Below, one piece after another: positions 1-12,860 of a stretch of DNA of 64,000 nucleotides. Position 1 is the stretch's first letter. The number at the start of each line of letters is the position of its first letter. The notes beneath the pieces are model-generated. The model was given only the letters and a program-made list of their open reading frames with translations. It did no database searches and was not told the origin of the DNA. Made by a program: the position numbers and the translations under genes. This DNA is from Adiantum capillus-veneris (Eukaryota; Streptophyta; Polypodiopsida; Polypodiales; Pteridaceae), in assembly GCA_014529385.2 (NCBI GenBank), contig CM043966.1:105101087-105165086 (forward strand), written 5' to 3'.

Positions 1-1140
1 GACTCTTAAAAAGCCCTTGCTTTTCATGTTGAATGTGACATGGCAGAAACAAGATTTCTCAGTAGCTTGGAAGGAGGGTTTGCTTAAACTGTTGCCTAAG
101 CAAGCAATTTTCTTATTTGCGGCCAATTACTTAGATTTCTATAGTTTACAAGCTATTGGCTAAGTCGTTCGTGAACCGGATTAAAGATCACCTTCTTACA
201 GGACTTCATCAGGCTCAGTATGGTTTCATTCCACGTCACCAAATCACTGACAACTTGATTAATGTTTAGTTTGGCATGGAATATGCAAAATACACTCAAC
301 AAGATATACTTGTTATGCAAGTTGATATTGAAAAGGCTTTTGATATTGTCTAGTGGGATTAAATTACTACTACGATACTACTACGATACAGTGTCTTGGG
401 TTCGGTCCTAATATCGTTTATTTCTTGTATGCTCACAATACGTCTTCGAAGATCCTTGCTTGGGAATCCTAGCCTCTTGGTTGTTTAGTTAGAAAGGGTT
501 GTCCCGTTAGTGCATTGTTGTATGCTATTGCCACTCACCCGTTGTTGATGCATCTTGATCGTTTCACTTCTGTTGGTCGTCTTCATGGTTTTATTGGGCA
601 GGCTTATGCAGATGACTCATTGCTTATGACTCGATCACCAGGCTAATGTCTAAGTGATTATGGACGCTTTAGGGAGCATTTGTTTTTGTGGCGATGCTTG
701 CTTAGAGTTCGCCCAATGGGCACTTTTCTCAAAGCACGTCATATCTGCTCTTTGTGGTGTGTCCCCTGATCGACTTAAGAGGAGGCTGTTAGTCACCTAT
801 TTTGGGATTGCTGCATTATTAGAGCTTCGCCACCTATCAGCTTATATGCGGCTCCGTTTCCCCTCGATGGTCTTTCACAAACGATTTTGGGCTTTTGACA
901 TTCTCCCACCTTCCTTACAACAATTTGCAGTCTTCTTCATGTCGGTCATATATTAGACTTATTGAACCATGTGGCATCAATGTAATGGCTGTATGTTCCA
1001 CCCCTCTGATGCAGATCCTTTTCAGTTTTTCAAGCTTTCCCTTAGGCAATCTTTACGTTTTGCCTTGGAAGTTGGTGTCATCACCTCAGAGATACATCAG
1101 CTCTCTATGAATGCTTTTAGCACTTGTAAAAAAAAAAAAA
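1..1140 (+). mobile_element. Degenerate 3' part of an L1-type LINE (RT and zf-RVT)
   Basis: Translated plus-strand pieces carry non-LTR reverse transcriptase blocks. Around 165-350 are QAQYGFIPRHQITDNL and VDIEKAFD. Around 495-640 are KGCPVSALLYAIATHPLL and the catalytic block QAYADD. Around 750-815 a Cys/His stretch (CSLCGV, then HLFWDC) matches the zinc-finger region that follows RT in plant LINEs. Stops and frame changes interrupt it throughout, so it is dead. A run of A at 1128-1141 would be the poly-A tail, directly followed by a GT/GA microsatellite. The 5' side, including the endonuclease, lies outside the window or is lost. The family assignment is firm; the exact 3' end is inferred from the A-run. 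Confidence 0.8.
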
Positions 1141-1144
1141 ATGT

Positions 1145-1260
<116 letters not shown>

Positions 1261-1518
1261 AACAAATACCTGAATGTTCTTTTAAGCTCTGCGAATTCAC
1301 CTTTTGGAGGCGAGGTAGAAGGGGGAGCGTGCAGGGAGACATGAAGGACTGTGGCTGCCATACTCTCCTCCTCGTCCTCATCGCCTTCGCAAACATCGAT
1401 TCTTCTGGAAGGTGGAACAAGGGAGGAGCTCTCGCTCTCTGCCTCTTCCTTTACTGCATTCATGTCTTCCTTCTCTGCTGCGTTACTAGAATGTTACGCA
1501 CTGGACTGTTAGAAAAAA
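1261..1518. other. Unassigned spacer
   Basis: No repeat family or coding pattern is recognised between the microsatellite and the inverted-repeat element. A short 8-bp inverted pair (CACTGGAC at 1499 and GTCCAGTG at 2064) lies just outside the element that follows. Confidence 0.5.
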
Positions 1519-2048
1519 GGGCAAATTATCAAAATACCCTCTAATTTGATGAAATTCCCAAAATGCCCCTCGTATTTTCAAAATTCCCAATCTGCCCACA
1601 AAATACACCTAAGATTTCCCAAAACACCCTTAAAATTTTCAAAAATTCCCAAGGCTGGCATCGTTTTTGTAACCTATCGCCCTCAACAGAACCTATCACC
1701 TATCCCATAGATCCGCTGGCTAGTGGCCTGTGTTGCGGCAACCAAAACGCAGGAGCCAAAGCTGGAACCTGTCGTCAGCAATAATTAACATAGATTTAGA
1801 ACGCTTGCACTCAGAGCTGGGTTCTTGCGTTTTAGTTGCCTCAGAGCTAGCGAGTAAGCATTAGGGGCCACTTCAGCCTACGATTTGCATGCAGCAGCTC
1901 GACTTCGTGCGGCATTGTGGCTCTGCTCCTCGCTTTTTTTTTATTTTGCTAAACGGTTTTGCAGAGTTCTGGACTATATCATATCCGGAGAGAATACGGG
2001 GGGCATTTTGGGAATTTCGAATTGGAAGGGTATTTTGGTAATTTTCCC
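1519..2048. mobile_element. Small non-autonomous Mutator-type element (MITE-like)
   Basis: The left end starts GGGCAAATTATCAAAA. The right end, reverse-complemented, starts GGGAAAATTACCAAAA. The match continues imperfectly for about 60-65 bp through a block reading AAATTCCCAAAATGCCCC. Both ends are flanked by the same 9 bp, TAGAAAAAA (1510-1518 and 2049-2057), the duplication length of Mutator-like elements. There is no transposase inside about 530 bp, so it would be non-autonomous. An alternative boundary is CACTGGAC/GTCCAGTG at 1499-2071, which has no matching flanking duplication and is less likely. Confidence 0.7.
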
Positions 2049-2057
2049 TAGAAAAAA

Positions 2058-2974
<917 letters not shown>

Positions 2975-4352
2975 GATTTAGTTGGCCTCTAAAGGCCTTA
3001 GTATCGATATGGATGAAGGTCGTTCAATTCTTATCGCTTGACATGTGTCCCTTAAAAGAGCCTTAAAAAGTTTTGAAGAGAATTGAAAAGAAAGAAACCA
3101 TGTCCTTTCACATCATCTTTCCCAAAAGCTGCATTTAGTTTTTCAATTTTTGTTTGGAGATGCAACAAATGATTTGAAATTTGAATATGATAAAAAAGTT
3201 TAAAACTTTTGATTCTTTTTTTTCTTCATTAATTATTTTAAAATTAACTAAATTCCACAAAAGCATGGCACATTGCATATAGGCAACGCCACCTTTTTAT
3301 ATAGAATAAAAGTCTTTTCATTTCTCAATTGCAAGAAGCTTTTTATTTTCTACACCCTTCACTTTTGCATTTTAGATGGAGTTTTAATTTTTTCCAAATT
3401 GTGGATACCTAATCACTTGGAAATTAGGACATTTGATGAAGGGTTTTGATTTTTAATTGTGTCCTATAAGAACAAAAAAAAAAACAAATCCTGTTTAGTC
3501 AAGTCAAAAAGAGTGGGCCAAGTTAAGGCAATGCCCCTTGTACATGCCAAAAATAGGTTAATACGAAATTTTCATCTCATATTGTTTTTTTTAAAAAATA
3601 CCAAACTCACAATTGTGTGGTTAGCGATTGGAAAAGTTTGCGCATTTTACAATTAGCGAACAAGTAAATCCTTTGCAAAGGCTCTACTGGTTAGACAAAG
3701 AAAGTCCGCGGGTAGTGGCAACTCTTAAGCATAGTTGAAAGATTCTTCTTTTAAAAATTATATGATTGTCTTTATTAGACCGTGTTTGAGAAAGAATTGT
3801 TTTGGTGATGTTTGAAGGGCTGTATGAAAGAACCTGTGGCCGAAATTAATAAAGGAACACTCTTTGTATATGTGAACAATGTGGTAGTAATTAGAAAACA
3901 AGAAGAACGGGTGAGTGCAGTGTGGAAAATGGGAGACTAGTATTCTAACGGATCTATGTCTACGAACGGATGGGCCCAATTAGTCGAGTACTTTTCACAA
4001 GATTGCTAGTTAGTTTAGACTAAGTCTCGTATCATATTTAGGATTTATAAATGGCGGTCATACCCCTTAAACGTGGAGAAAAAGGTGTTGTTTATAGATT
4101 CTAAATATGTCAATGGGATTTTATTTTTATGTTATAGAAAATAGCTTCTATTAGAATCCTTGATTTATCGACCTAGCTTGTGGTGTATGACTTTTATGTC
4201 CACGATCACAACGGATAGAGGACTTCCTCTTTTCTGTTGTTCATATATCTACTTCGTGGAAACGAAGTAGGGTGTCGTCAACGAAACTTGAGAATAAAAG
4301 GAAGGCCATCTATCAAGTCACCCCAACCTTTCGAGGTTAGAGACCTCACAGA

Positions 4353-4413
4353 TTCTCTATGAATGCATAGGCAAATAATCAAGTTTCTCTATAAATGCAT
4401 AGGCAAATAATTA
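4353..4413. repeat. Two-copy ~31-bp tandem duplication
   Basis: TTCTCTATGAATGCATAGGC and TTCTCTATAAATGCATAGGC begin adjacent ~31-bp units, each continuing AAATAAT. Confidence 0.85.
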
Positions 4414-4619
4414 ATAGCTCAAAGTCTTTCAAAATGTGAATTTCTAAGCTTCGTAAATGACTTTTCAATAAAAAATAAAATGATTCATTTCTTTTTTTTG
4501 TATCTTAAATTCTATGGATGAAGTCTATGCACTTTTAATCATAAATAGCAATTAATAGCTTAAATTTTATAAATCCACCCTCTACATAAAAGGCTAAGTA
4601 AAATGTTTATTTTAAACAC

Positions 4620-4623
<4 letters not shown>

Positions 4624-4671
<48 letters not shown>
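4624..4671. repeat. (TC)n microsatellite
   Basis: About 24 uninterrupted TC dinucleotides in AT-rich noncoding DNA. Confidence 0.97.
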
Positions 4672-4674
<3 letters not shown>

Positions 4675-5898
4675 GATCATTATGAGTATTAATCTTTAAA
4701 ATAAATTTTTAACTCTCATGAAGACTTCACCTTGTTGCATTTGGTGTTGGCAAAGATGGGGTAGCAAAGACGAGTAGATGTAGACACGAAGATTTATTTG
4801 GGTGGTCTTTATTTTTGTGATTGATAAGAATATTGCAAAGCATCAAGAACTTAGTGCTTGCACAAGAGTAGTGCACGGAATGACAACATCAATGGCAACT
4901 GATTACTCATTGAGATCTTTAATCTTCACAAGTAATACATCCATATCATCCTTCGTGTACATAACCTTGGATTATAGCTCCTTCCACACGTAAGCCATTT
5001 AGGACCTACATACAAAGTATTTGATCTTTCCTAGGCCTACTTTGTTATTCATGTCGAGCAAATGTGTGGAACGATTAATAAAAAGCACAATTAACATGTG
5101 AGAAATTTTCATAGCATAAGGGAAAAAATTTACTTTAGTTTTGGCATCATCGTTTGAATCATCCTCATAAATCCATTTTACTTGCAAACTATAAGTAGAT
5201 TCGTCATTAAATTACTACTAAGCATAACCTTTTTCATTCCTCCCTTTTCAAGGTTTGTTTTGAGAGGTAAGCTTGGTTTCATGAAATAAATAATTCTATC
5301 TTTCAAAACAAGGTGAGGAGGCACGAAGCTCTGTTAAGTTAAGGGGATATAAGAGAGAGTAAGTTTAAATATGTGCCTATAATCACATGGAATTTATATT
5401 GTGTTTTAATATTAAATTGTATTCTCTTATACAAATATAATCACAAATGGTTTGTATATCACGAATTAAGGGCCCCATTTAGATAATGTGAAAGGTGAAC
5501 ATTGCACATCAACATTTTGAAACAAAATAAATTGAGAAGGAAGTACAATAAAAACAATAAAATTAAAATTAAAAAATTAAAAAAATTAATGTTTTTCATT
5601 AAAAAAGATAAGTTTTAATAAACATAAGAAATAATACACCAAATTAGTGAAATAAATCTTTATAAAGTCCTTAACTCAAAGGACCCTTTATCAATACTTT
5701 ACATCAGGGGATCAAACTTCTATGAATACGTGTTTTAATCCAAAAAGGTGAATGAAACTTTAGGGAAAAAAACCTTTAAAAAACCATGATTTCTTTTTAT
5801 CCACATGACTTTTAAGCCTCCTTGGGGACACTTGTCAAGCAATGAAAATTGAACGACTTTCATCCATAGTGCACTAAGGCCTTTAGCAGGCCAAAAAC

Positions 5899-8039
5899 AA
5901 GTTTCCTTAGAGCTTCACTAAAGTTGTGGCATTCTTTCCACAACAATACGACAATAGACATTTCATCTTATCATGGAGGTTGTGGAATTGGTTTAGGCAT
6001 TGAACCCTTATCTTCAAACCTAGTAGCTTTCAAATTCAACTTCAACTCTTGAATGCCCAATAAGTTTATTTCTTTGCATGTGCCCCTGTTGCCATCTTTG
6101 ACCACTTCTCAAGAAAACGCAAAAAGCGGATTTAGTTTAAGAGGCCTTGAGTCACTTTGCTCACACATACTATCTCCAAATTGGGTCAACTTGTATGAGC
6201 AAGCACTCCTTGTCAACACTTGTGACACTAATAGTTCCCTTGCACTCTCAGGGGGGCAATGTGTATAAATTGTGTATATCGTGTGCATTCAAGGACTATT
6301 TCTACAACTCCTTATCTGTGAATTGCACAAATAAAATACATCATTTTCTATTGAAATTGTACAAAACAAATCCAATCCCTTTTAGGATATCCTTTTGTAT
6401 TTTGGATACATCAAAAGTTTAGAATTGGGAATCCAATTTAAAAATGCCTTTAAAATTAAGCTTTATTGATCACAAGCTTTCATCCTAGTAAAACTTGACT
6501 CAATTTGGTGTTGTGTATCAAAAGTTAGAGCAGTTTTGGTGAACTGGACTTGAAACAACACTCAAAATAGTTTCAGGACTAAGAAATAGAAATTTTTGTG
6601 GCATGTAGCTTTGCTTCTAAAAGCCTAACTCTTGACAGGAATTGATTTTCTTCGCATAGATTTTTGGTGAGTGGAGCAACATCTTTTTCCCTCTGCAAGA
6701 TAAGAATTTGAAGTCGAGATCTTAGTTAGTTTAAAATCTTTCGGCCATGGCATTGAAGTCTTACATAAATCTTCGAGGTTTCAATGATATGCATAGCAAT
6801 AGCATAGTCTTGGATCCCCCATCTTTGATAGTTAAAGATTCTTCCACGACATCTCTTGGTGTATGGAAAAGAGGCTCTACTACCCATAGAAGCAGAGGTA
6901 GCATGTAATGAAATTGGCCTATTAACTTGAGAGTAGCGGAAATTAAAGAGAGTACTTTTGTGAAATTATTTTGTGAGCATAGCGGGTGAACATAATTGAT
7001 GGTATCAACATAAACATAGCATTTAGTTAACTTGGCATGAACAATACTTTTGCAAGAGAGAGAATTTAGAGGATATAACAACAATTGAGGACCGGATTTA
7101 TGTGGAGCCAGTCCCCCCTCCAATAGTTTTGTATTATGATTTCTCCCATCAAGAGAGACTTGTTACGATACCATCTTTGTGTTCCTTGTGACCTAGGTGA
7201 TGCAATGAAGATGGAAAGCTTCATGCGTCACGAGCATAACATAAACTTTGAAGAAAGCATTAATTTATCCCAAGCCTCAGTCCGAAGACCTCAAACACCT
7301 TCGAAGGTGGAGAGAGCTAGCAGGGAATGAGGGTAGGGAAGAGGAAGAAGAAACATTTCATAGGAGAAAGAACTAGTTCCTCACTTATCATCATTCTTCT
7401 TGCTAGCATACATAATAGCATAGTAATGAAGATGGAGAAGATGGCAAGCTTAAGCATTGAAGCATGGCTCTTGGTTGGATTTGCACTCCATACCCAAGAG
7501 TGTTGGTGTAGGCTCTCAACCTCTCTACTTGCTTGGAGAAGGAGAGGGAGCTCTTGCACTTTGCACTTCACACAATGAGAGTGTGTGTGAGTGTGTGTGG
7601 GAGAGTGTACCCCCTAAGCAATCCCCTAGCTTCCTCGGTCGACCCCCCCCTTGTAGCTCGTGATTGAAGCTCATTGGACCCCTCCAGGCCTAGCCAATCA
7701 CAAGTAGGAGGTAAATCAAGTAACAAGGGTAGCCTTGGGACAAGTGTCCTCCTTTCCCCTTTGAGAGAGAGGACTTGATAAATGCTAAAACAATTAATTA
7801 AAATTTTTAATTTATCATTGGACCCCTTGGGTGGCCAACCAATAGGCTTCAGGCACACCATGAGGAGGAACTTGAAAAGTGTCCCTTTTGCTTTCTTTGT
7901 ACCAAGCTTGCCTTGAGTGAGTGTGTGGGTGTTCTCTCTCATCCCCCCTCTTGTAGGGCTCGCCACCTCCTTGTAGGGAATGATGTTGACTTTTGTACAC
8001 CTCAAGCCACTCAACCTTGGGCCCTGTTCCCACCACAAG
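5899..8039. other. Mostly unassigned AT-rich sequence
   Basis: No gene is supported. Reading frames here are short and resemble no family I know. The one recognisable piece is a leader fragment at about 6484-6600, listed separately. Part of 7.1-8.5 kb may be the 3' LTR of the minus-strand chromovirus. Confidence 0.5.
6484..6600 (-). repeat. Fragment related to the gag-protease element leader
   Basis: Reverse-complemented, this stretch reads GTCCTGAAACTATTTTGAGT, then GTTGTTTCAAGT, then GCTCTAACTTTTGATA. It closely matches 28379-28440 in the leader of the large gag-protease element. The match continues past the point where that leader is split by the Penelope-like element, so this fragment preserves an empty-site version. 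It shows the leader family occurs elsewhere in the genome. Confidence 0.65.
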
Positions 8040-8262
8040 CTTGGCCCTTAAGCCCCTCAAGCTTGGGACGGGTTCCCACCTCAAGTACAACCCTAGCATC
8101 TCAAGTATGACAAGCACCTCAAGCATCCCAATCATCAAGCACCTTAAGCACCTTAAGCATCTCAATCATCAAGCACCTCAAGCACCTTAGTCATCCAGCA
8201 TGACAAGCACCTCAAGCATCTCAAGCTTGGGCCGGGTTCCCACCTCAAGCTCAACCCTAGCT
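8040..8262. repeat. CAAGCACCT-type minisatellite flanked by ~45-bp direct repeats
   Basis: About fifteen degenerate 9-11 bp units of CAAGCACCT / CAAGCATCT lie between two copies of a ~45-bp block that starts CTCAAGCTTGGG (at 8057 and 8218). Confidence 0.85.
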
Positions 8263-8402
8263 TATTACCTAAGGTCAAAGGACTTTTACACTAACTATTG
8301 GAAGTCTTCAATGAAGCTAACCCTAGGGTCTTATGCTCCATTGGTTAGCCTTGCTCTTTGATAGACCACCTTTCATTTGGACCCCTTTACCATTGGCCCC
8401 GT

Positions 8403-8540
8403 GTTGAGATAGACCTATAAGCACATGTCTATATCTTAACCCTTATTCCCGTTTATTCTCCCACATTAAATGATCAATTTAACATGAGAAAATCATTTGG
8501 GTTAGTTAGATATTACATTTTATGACATTACCTCTCTCTT
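8403..8540 (-). promoter_or_regulatory. Possible polypurine tract and 3' LTR start of the minus-strand chromovirus
   Basis: On the minus strand a purine stretch, AAGAGAGAGGTAA, at about 8528-8541 is followed at 8527 by TGTCATAAAATG, as expected where a 3' LTR begins. The preceding minus-strand sequence GTCGAGGACAACTATG resembles gypsy 3' untranslated sequence. No partner LTR exists in the window, so the LTR length and end are unknown. Confidence 0.35.
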
Positions 8541-8889
8541 GAAATCATAGTTGTCCTCGACTATGAGGTAGGAGAGATAAAGCCTTAGTCATTAGTCAAT
8601 CTTACTTAGCGAGTAGAGGATCCCTTTTTACCCTACGACATCTTTCCAAGATGGATGACCAATCCATTTGGTGCTTGGGAGACATGGCTGCCGCAAGCAT
8701 GTCTGCTCTTTAGTCCATTTCATTCTCCCAAAATAGAGTGAAAAATTCTACTTGGTGTGTGGGAGACGTCGTCACACAAACATGATTTTAAGCATGCATA
8801 CTATTTAAATTTGTGCACAATTAAAAAAGAGAACTAGTTTTATAAGACAAAAAAATGGGTCATTTAAAAGAAATTCATACATGTGCTTA
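8541..8889 (-). other. 3' untranslated sequence of the chromovirus (inferred)
   Basis: No coding is visible. The stretch lies between the chromodomain end (about 8890) and the putative polypurine tract on the same strand. Confidence 0.35.
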
Positions 8890-10519
8890 CTCTAATGTAG
8901 CATTGTAAGCATTGGCAAGGTTCATATTATCCTAAAGCTGTATTCCTTGCATCGATCTAGCATTTTCAAAAGGATAATTTTTAAACTTAATAAGATACCA
9001 TCAGATAATCTTACCATGTTGTAGTACCTTGTCTTCATGCCGAAGAATAGCTTCGGGTTGTAGCACCTCATCTTGGTCTTCAACTTCGAGAGGGTCTTCA
9101 ATAATTGGTTCACTTGGTGGCTCTCCTTTGTAGGGCTTGAGTGGGATCACATGAAAAGCATTGTGTATGAGCCAATGGTTGGGCAACTTAAGTTGGTAAG
9201 CCGTCTCATTGATAGGCTTCAAGATCTAGAAAGGACCATAGTATCTTTTTGCTAGCTTAGCATAATACTTTTGATGGCTCGTAGGATTTTTGCATGTCGT
9301 TTGCCTTAATCGAGCCTTAGGAAACTAAGGTAAGACCTAATCAATTTCCTTGAACGTTAAGGCCATTCTGTGCTTGTTAGTAGCAGCTTTTTGTCTTTGT
9401 CGAGAGATGGATATAGCCTCCTTAATCTTTTGAAAAGATTTTTGTAGGTCACGGCTATACTCATCGGCAACGAAGATCTTTCCATGTACTTTGAGTACCA
9501 ACGGAATTTTAGGTCTTCCCTCAATGATCTCAAAAGGTGCTTTTCCCGTAGAAGTATATACAATATTATTGTAGGCATACTCTACAAGAGGTAAGTACTT
9601 TTCCCACTGTGAGCGTTGATCTACTTGGAGATAAGTAATTTTTCCACTATGAGCGTTTATTTACTTCGGTAACATAAGTCTTAAGTAGATCGAGTATCGT
9701 ACGATTGGCTATCTCACTTTGGCCATCTGTTTGTGGGTGATAGGATGAAGAGAAATTTAATCTTGTTCCTAGATTTTTAAAGAGACCTTTCCAAAAATTA
9801 CTAGTCATTCTAGGATCTCTATTTGACACAATGGATGTTGGTAATCCATGGTGTTTGAAAATATGAGATATGAAGAGAGTTGCCATTTGGTGTGCCTTAA
9901 TAGTCTTTTTGACAGGAATAAAGTGTGCTTGCTTGCTAAACATGTCTACTATTGTTCATATTCCTGTATTCCCATGGATAGACATGGGTAATCCAAAGAT
10001 GAAATCTATGGATATACTCTCTCATGGTGAATTTGGGTTAGGCAATGGCTGGAGTAATCCTGGTCGCTTTTCCCTCTATCATACTTGGTCTTTTGGCATA
10101 CTACGCATTTTGAAACATACTCTTGTATGTCCACTTTCATGGTAGGCCAATAGAAATATGTCTCTACTCCCCGAAGAGTAGGTTGAATACCTCTATGCCC
10201 CGCATAGGGAGGAGCATGGGATTCATACATAACTTTCCCACGAAGGGAATGGGTAACAAATAGCCTATTGCCATGAAGAAGATAACCATCCTGCAAGGTG
10301 AATGGTTCCTCTTTCTTCCCCAAATCAAGGGCTCACATTATGTCTCTAAAGTCATGGTCAGTAGCATACTCATCTATCATAGAGGATAGATCATTGTGAG
10401 TAGCTATAGGCACCGCATTAGCTTTTGGTCGTCGTGAAAGTGCATCGGCCACTTGATTGTGCTTACCAACAATGTGAGCAATATGGAAATTAAATTGCAA
10501 AAGAAAATGTGCCCACCTC
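8890..10519 (-). pseudogene. Ty3/gypsy chromovirus pol, 3' half: RNase H end, integrase, chromodomain
   Basis: Read on the minus strand from 10519. The RNase H tail contains VADALSRRPK. An integrase zinc-binding domain (about 10290-10060) has HRGIQPTL and CVVCQKTK. An integrase core (9943-9647) has SYHPQTDGQSE. Further on are PLKPYKGEPP-type tail sequence and a chromodomain-like end (ILRHEDKVLQHGK, then YLIKFKNYPFE). This order, RNase H then integrase then chromodomain, defines chromoviruses. Several frame changes and stops occur, including TGA just after HGKII. The upstream half of the same pol is at 40192-41635. The two halves rejoin in frame when the insertion and one copy of its 5-bp duplication are removed. 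Confidence 0.85.
10515..10519. repeat. Target-site duplication ACCTC, left copy
   Basis: ACCTC directly precedes the LTR start TGTTTGAGGAC at 10520. The same five bases are at 40192-40196, directly after the inverted LTR end. The reading frame of the host pol is continuous across the removed insertion (LFNKQM then RWAHFLLQF). Confidence 0.9.
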
Positions 10520-10864
10520 TGTTTGAGGACAAACCGAACGAGCACCCACTTGGCCAGACACGTAGCCGGACACCACATATGTACTCTATTAGTTTTTCGA
10601 GCTAGTGTAGTAATACTCTGTGTAATCGTGATTCCAAAGTAGTGGGTCAATTCCCTGAGTTGTAATGCTGTCATGACATTTGTAAAAGATCCATGTGAGT
10701 CAGCCACCACTGGCCATTTAGAATGCCCTAGGTATAAATTTCAATAACCTTAATGTGAAAGAAGGCTTATTTTTAGAGAAAAAGGAGCTATGCTGTACGT
10801 ACGCTCAAGTTACGAGCTGCTCCAACTTGTAATCAGCTTTTCTAACGATTGGGTAATCAGTTTT
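10520..10864 (+). repeat. 5' LTR of the large gag-protease element, left piece
   Basis: Starts TGTTTGAGGACAAACC. It matches the first ~340 bp of the 3' LTR at 38391, including the shared block TTTTTCGAGCTAGTGTAG. It ends at GTTTT (10860-10864), the target of the copia insertion. Confidence 0.88.
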
Positions 10865-11091
10865 TGTTGGAATTAGGGTTGCAAAAAAACGCACACGGCT
10901 TGGAGAAGACGAAGGAAGCTCAAGGCACACAATAGAGAATGTGTTACTTAGTGTGCAATGGAAAGATAGATAGCCCTAGAGTGATGGGCGCACATACAAT
11001 GCACGGGAGAAAAAACCTCCTAAAGAGGGAAAAAATGCCACGGTGGTCCTAGTGTGTTCACACACATCACTACCACATGTATATGGTAACA
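10865..11091 (-). repeat. 3' LTR of copia copy A
   Basis: Begins TGTTGGAATTAGGGTTGC and ends TATATGGTAACA as read on the plus strand. It shares the LTR family with 25091-25317, 57302-57529, 61468-61695 and the reversed fragment at 62171-62332. Confidence 0.92.
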
Positions 11092-11166
11092 AATCCCCCC
11101 TGGAGTGATGCGGTGAACGAGAGCTGGCACATGAGTAAAGGGAAGTGCCATGCCTTGAGGACATGA

Positions 11167-12246
11167 TCAGTCCACAAAGGGGAGTAAGCCCAAAGCTTTG
11201 TAGAAAGCTTCAAGCTTCTCACGAGACAATGCCTTTGTGAAAAGATCTGCAAGGTTGTCCTATGTTGGCACATAAGCCAAGCTGAGCTCTCCTGCTGCTG
11301 AGAGCCTCTCCCTGACATAGTGGTAATGCACCTCAATGTCCTTTGTGCGAGCATGAAAAATTGGGTTCCTTGCAATTGCCAATGTGCTTTGACTGTCAGT
11401 GTAGATAGTGTTGGCCGTGTCTTGTCCAACACCCAGATTAGCCATAAGGCGTCTGAGCCATACACACTCAACCGTAGCTGTGAAGACTGCCCTGTACTCA
11501 ACCTCACAACTTGAAGTGGCCACAGTAGGTTGCTTCTTGCTCAACCATGATATACATGAACTTCCAAGCATGAAACAAAAACCACTTGTGGACACTCGCG
11601 TGTCAAAACAACCAGCCAATCTGAGTCCAAAAAAGCATGTAAATCTGGCGGCAATGATCCCCCCTTGGGATAAAACAAGCCAAGATGTAAAGTGCCACTA
11701 AGGTAGCGAAAAATCCTCTTGACAGCCTGCCAATTCTTAGACCCTGGGATATGCATAAATCTGCTGACTTGTGAGACTACAAACTGAATATCTGGCCTCG
11801 TGTTGCATACATAAATGAGGCAGCCAACAACAGTTTGGTAAAGAGTGGCATCAGCAGGATCACCAGCATCATGTAGACTCAATCCTCAAGTCCAAACTTA
11901 CATAGCAATGTCTCTATGTAACTTTTCTAACACAAGGCAATACCACCATCACACTACTCTAACTGTATGCCGAAATAATGATGCAACAACCCCAAATCTT
12001 TCATCTTGAAAGTAGCATTCAAATCAGCCTTAAATTTAGCAATATGTCTCTCATTTGGTCCAGTGATCAACAAATCATCTACATAAAGAACCACAATGAG
12101 AAGTACATCACCCTCACGCTTTACATACTATGTGCTTTCTCTTGGACTGTTACGAAAGCCTTGTTTGACCAAATGAGTGTCAACTTTCTCATACCAAGCA
12201 CGAGGAGATTGCTTCAACCCATACAAAGCCTTGTTACATTTGCACA
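11167..12246 (-). pseudogene. Copia copy A: C-terminal RT and RNase H
   Basis: The minus-strand frames contain CLIYVCNTRPDIQFVVSQVS and KNWQAVKRIFRYLSGTLHLG from the end of RT. They also contain RNase H blocks: SGFCFMLGSSCISWLSKKQP, TSSCEVEYRAVF and YTDSQSTLAIARN. The YVDD box region near 12080 is damaged. Frameshifts occur near 11880 and 11560. The coding order continues upstream at 21594-24728 after the nested element is removed. The stop is at 11167 in the LPFVD-stop context shared with copy B. Confidence 0.85.
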
Positions 12247-12251
12247 CTTTG

Positions 12252-12577
12252 TGTTAACCCTCACGACTCACGGACACCCTATCACCTACAACAGACATTG
12301 TATTATGTATTTGATAGAGTCAGATACCAGGCTTGTACCAGGCTTGTCGGTCCAACAGGAAAAGGGTAAGAGTGATCGCCGATGAGAGGCTCACTCTAAC
12401 TGGAACATTCAAGGGATTAGTTGGCTGAGCAAAGGCGCCCAAGTGTGAATGGAGCGAGCTCATATAAAAGTCAACTAAACCTAAAATTCACTCATTCTCT
12501 CATTTGTGCAATTGAAGAGTGCTCTTGCTCCATCTCCATCTTCTTCTTCTTCATCTCCTTGTGTGTGTGTGTGTATG

Positions 12578-12619
<42 letters not shown>

Positions 12620-12856
12620 CAATCGAGCATTGCTGCGGCACGATGGCGGCGAGGCGGTTGAGCGCGGCGTAGCGGCGTCTTCCTCTTCTTCGCGGTGAGG
12701 AATCCTCCACGACAAGAAGCGTAGAGCGGTGAGTGACACACCATCGCCATCTTTGAGCTTACTAGTTTAGGCTTGTTGTGTGCTTGGATCCATTTGTGGA
12801 TCGCACACGGTGTATCGGCAAGTTCCTTGCATTGACACGTGCGACATACGCGCACA
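12252..12856 (+). repeat. 5' LTR of the nested gag-protease element
   Basis: Starts TGTTAACCCTCACG and ends GCGCACA. A TATA box, TATAAAA, lies at 12463-12469 and a TG/GA microsatellite at about 12561-12617. Compared with the 3' LTR the microsatellite is shorter (605 versus 649 bp overall). Confidence 0.9.
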
Positions 12857-12860
12857 TTTT

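Larger units (their letters stand above)
2978..5898. mobile_element. Candidate 2.9-kb element bounded by long inverted repeats
   Basis: The left arm (about 2978-3117) and the right arm (about 5741-5898) are imperfect reverse complements. Both contain a CTAAAGGCCTTAGT-like core, ATGGATGAA(A/G)GTCGTTCAATT and GCTTGACA(A/T)GTGTCCC, with about 80-85 % identity in the outer 85 bp. The 2.6 kb between is AT-rich and has no recognisable gene. Arms of this length suit a non-autonomous TIR element such as a MULE, or a fold-back element. The left outer edge is obscured by the microsatellite, so no target duplication can be seen. Confidence 0.5.

Noticed and set aside
7568-8038. 156-codon minus-strand frame
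   Set aside because: Composition follows repeat sequence, no domain or conserved start, and it may lie within an LTR.
8040-8262. Short spaced repeats resembling a CRISPR array
   Set aside because: Units are 9-11 bp, degenerate and adjacent without unique spacers; this is a plant minisatellite.
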